NCBI GenBank assembly: GCA_003164305.1 | Contig: PLSZ01000460.1 | Coordinates: 1 to 7,721, forward strand | Origin: Acetobacteraceae bacterium | Lineage (GTDB): Bacteria > Pseudomonadota > Alphaproteobacteria > Acetobacterales > Acetobacteraceae | Reading direction: 5' to 3' | DNA length: 7,721 nucleotides | Program-made: the position numbers and the translations under genes | The notes under the pieces: model-generated | The model's input: the letters and a program-made list of their open reading frames with translations, nothing else | Told to the model about the DNA's origin: nothing | Database searches by the model: none | Shown here: piece by piece, positions 6,664 through 7,721 of the stretch | Layout: each line of letters starts with the position of its first letter | Numbering within the stretch: the first letter of the stretch is position 1

Positions 6664-7721
6664 ATGGCGCGCCCCTCGAAGGACGAATCCCCCGAACATC
6701 AGCGGCTGACGCGGCAGGTCGAGCAAGCGTTCGCGCGCGGCCAGGCGGCGTTCGCCCAGGCGGGATTGGCCCGTTCGGGATCAGCCCGTGGGGGATTAGC
6801 CTCGGGTGACCGGAAGGAGGCGCTGCGCTGGTTGGACCGCGCGCACCGGCTGGCGCCCGCCGATGGCACGATCGCCCTGGTTCTGGCCTCGGCGACGCTA
6901 GGCCACGACAATCCGGCGGCGGCGGCATTATTCCGTGAGGTGCTGGAGCACGCCGATGTGCGGGACGCGTTTCTGGGCCTCGCGACCGCCGGGTTTCTGA
7001 CCGGGGACTGGCTGGCCGCGCGGAACGCTCTGGCGGATATGCTGTCGCGGCATGCGTTGCGGCCCGATGTGCATGCGCTGGCTGAGCGGATCGCGCGGGA
7101 GACAGGCGCGCCGGGTTGGTGCGGCATGACGGGCGCGAGCGAAATGGTGGTACGGCCGGTGGGCGCGGGCCCGGTATCGGTGTCGATCGACGGGACGGCG
7201 CTCGCCTGTGGGCCATCCGGAGATTTCCCGCTGCCCGCTGCGTGGCCGCGGTCCCGGTCGGTCACGGCGATGATCGGCGATCGGCATTTGATCGGGAGTC
7301 CGATTTCGCTCCGCGCCATCGGCCGGGTCGAGGGTGAGGTCGAGGCCTGGGAGGGCGGACTTCGCGGTTGGGCATGGTGTCCGGCCGACCCTGATGCCGA
7401 TCCGGGGTTAGTCGTTTCCGTCCGCCGCGCGCGAACCAACATCGCGATGGCGGAACCGGCCATGGGCATACCGAGCCTCGCGCCGTTGGCCCAACCGCGT
7501 GCGTTCGCCATTTCTTGGAAGGACCTGCCGGCGGGCGCCCGAGCGGGGCGGGTGCGAGGCCGTGATGGGCGAGAGTTGTCCGCGAGGCCGGCCGGCGAGG
7601 CCGTCGTTGATCGTCCTGCCGGGCGTCAGCCCCAGTTCGTTAACCGTCATCCTCGGGGGGTTGAACGTCAGCCCCTGGTCGTTGAACGTCGTCCTCGGGC
7701 TCGACCCGAGGATCACTCGAC
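6664..7721 (+). CDS. TPR-like protein with GWAWCP-containing domain, probable N-terminal part of a larger modifying enzyme; 3' end missing
   Basis: From ATG 6664 the frame is open for 352 codons and runs off the right edge. Residues 1-140 are alpha-helical and TPR-like ('EALRWLDRAHRLAPADGT', 'LFREVLEHADVRDAFLGLAT', 'GDWLAARNALADMLSRH'), ending 'RETGAPGWCG' near 147-156. Residues about 160-310 look beta-rich and include 'GGLRGWAWCPADPDADP' at 231-247. Residues 321-352 are translated repeat DNA. From memory, similar N-terminal regions in Acetobacteraceae precede a family 2 glycosyltransferase-like domain. That domain is not visible here, so function is unproven. A three-fold pentapeptide repeat interrupts the first TPR helix pair (residues 34-48). 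No good Shine-Dalgarno sequence precedes ATG 6664, which lies 23 nt after the Sel1-repeat stop. Translational coupling is plausible, and TTG 6766 is a weaker alternative start. If the repeat disrupts the frame beyond the edge, this is a pseudogene. Confidence 0.75.
   Translation, partial: MARPSKDESPEHQRLTRQVEQAFARGQAAFAQAGLARSGSARGGLASGDRKEALRWLDRAHRLAPADGTIALVLASATLGHDNPAAAALFREVLEHADVRDAFLGLATAGFLTGDWLAARNALADMLSRHALRPDVHALAERIARETGAPGWCGMTGASEMVVRPVGAGPVSVSIDGTALACGPSGDFPLPAAWPRSRSVTAMIGDRHLIGSPISLRAIGRVEGEVEAWEGGLRGWAWCPADPDADPGLVVSVRRARTNIAMAEPAMGIPSLAPLAQPRAFAISWKDLPAGARAGRVRGRDGRELSARPAGEAVVDRPAGRQPQFVNRHPRGVERQPLVVERRPRARPEDHS
6762..6806 (+). repeat. Three 15-bp in-frame tandem repeats
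   Basis: Units start at 6762, 6777 and 6792, each beginning GGGAT; neighbouring units match at 11 of 15 positions. Because 15 is a multiple of three they encode pentapeptides GLARS, GSARG and GLASG (residues 34-48 of the TPR-like protein). They extend the loop between the first two helices. Confidence 0.65.
7625..7687 (+). repeat. Three 21-bp tandem units inside the last gene
   Basis: Units start at 7625, 7646 and 7667, each beginning GTCA and ending GTT(A/G)AC or GTTGAAC. The exact 21-bp period equals seven codons and yields heptapeptides RQPQFVN, RHPRGVE and RQPLVVE in the frame of the TPR-like protein. The second unit starts GTCATCCTCGGGG, matching the left end of the palindromic repeat, so the array looks derived from it. 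Confidence 0.65.
7688..7721 (+). repeat. Partial copy of the palindromic repeat, cut by the window edge
   Basis: This is identical to 4620-4653 at 31 of 34 positions, including seven bases beyond the hairpin (CTCGAC end). It forms its own hairpin (7692-7699 with 7705-7712). It is read in frame by the TPR-like gene as RRPRARPEDHS. Confidence 0.85.

Noticed and set aside
5957..7216. A 419-codon minus-strand open frame under the Sel1-repeat and TPR-like genes.
   Set aside because: Arg/Pro/Ala-rich shadow frame with no domain; the plus-strand frames show real helical repeats.
7408..7716. A minus-strand frame of 102 codons ending in the repeat at the right edge.
   Set aside because: Its start is 'MILGSSPR', the common artefact of reading this repeat; the rest is antisense to the open TPR-like gene.

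Overview
The window is GC-rich DNA with strong G/C preference at third codon positions. It carries dispersed palindromic repeats built around 'CCTCGGG...CCCGAGGA', a repeat type common in alphaproteobacterial genomes. The protein styles and the repeats fit an alphaproteobacterium, most likely Rhodospirillales/Acetobacteraceae. That placement is inferred from sequence style, not from a search.

Layout: (1) Positions 1-364, minus strand, hold the first 121 codons of a GNAT acetyltransferase of the phosphinothricin/methionine-sulfone acetyltransferase type; its 3' end lies outside the window. (2) Positions 365-785 form a divergent intergenic region with a cluster of short palindromes and direct repeats and no convincing gene. 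(3) Positions 786-3122 and 3085-4515, plus strand, encode the two inner-membrane parts of a type I secretion system: an HlyB-type permease/ATPase with a degenerate C39 peptidase-like domain, and an HlyD-type periplasmic adaptor. They overlap by 38 nt. (4) Positions 4516-4858 are non-coding and hold three 27-bp tandem units, the last of which forms a 104-bp element with an inverted copy. (5) Positions 4859-6640 encode a cytoplasmic protein of about 14 Sel1-like repeats. (6) From 6664 an open frame runs off the right edge: TPR-like helices, then a beta-rich region with a GWAWCP motif, then a linker made of repeat DNA. I suspect, but cannot see, a catalytic (glycosyltransferase-like) domain beyond the edge.

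How the genes fit together: the HlyB/HlyD pair would export an unfolded, C-terminally signalled (RTX-like) protein. Neither the substrate nor the TolC-like outer-membrane partner is in the window. The following helical-repeat proteins lie on the same strand and may modify or handle the substrate before export; this is inference from position only.

The most interesting signal is at the right edge. The same palindromic repeat found between genes at 4620-4723 appears to lie inside the reading frame of the last gene. It follows three 21-bp (7-codon) tandem units and leaves the frame open because of a single T-to-C difference that turns TGA into CGA.
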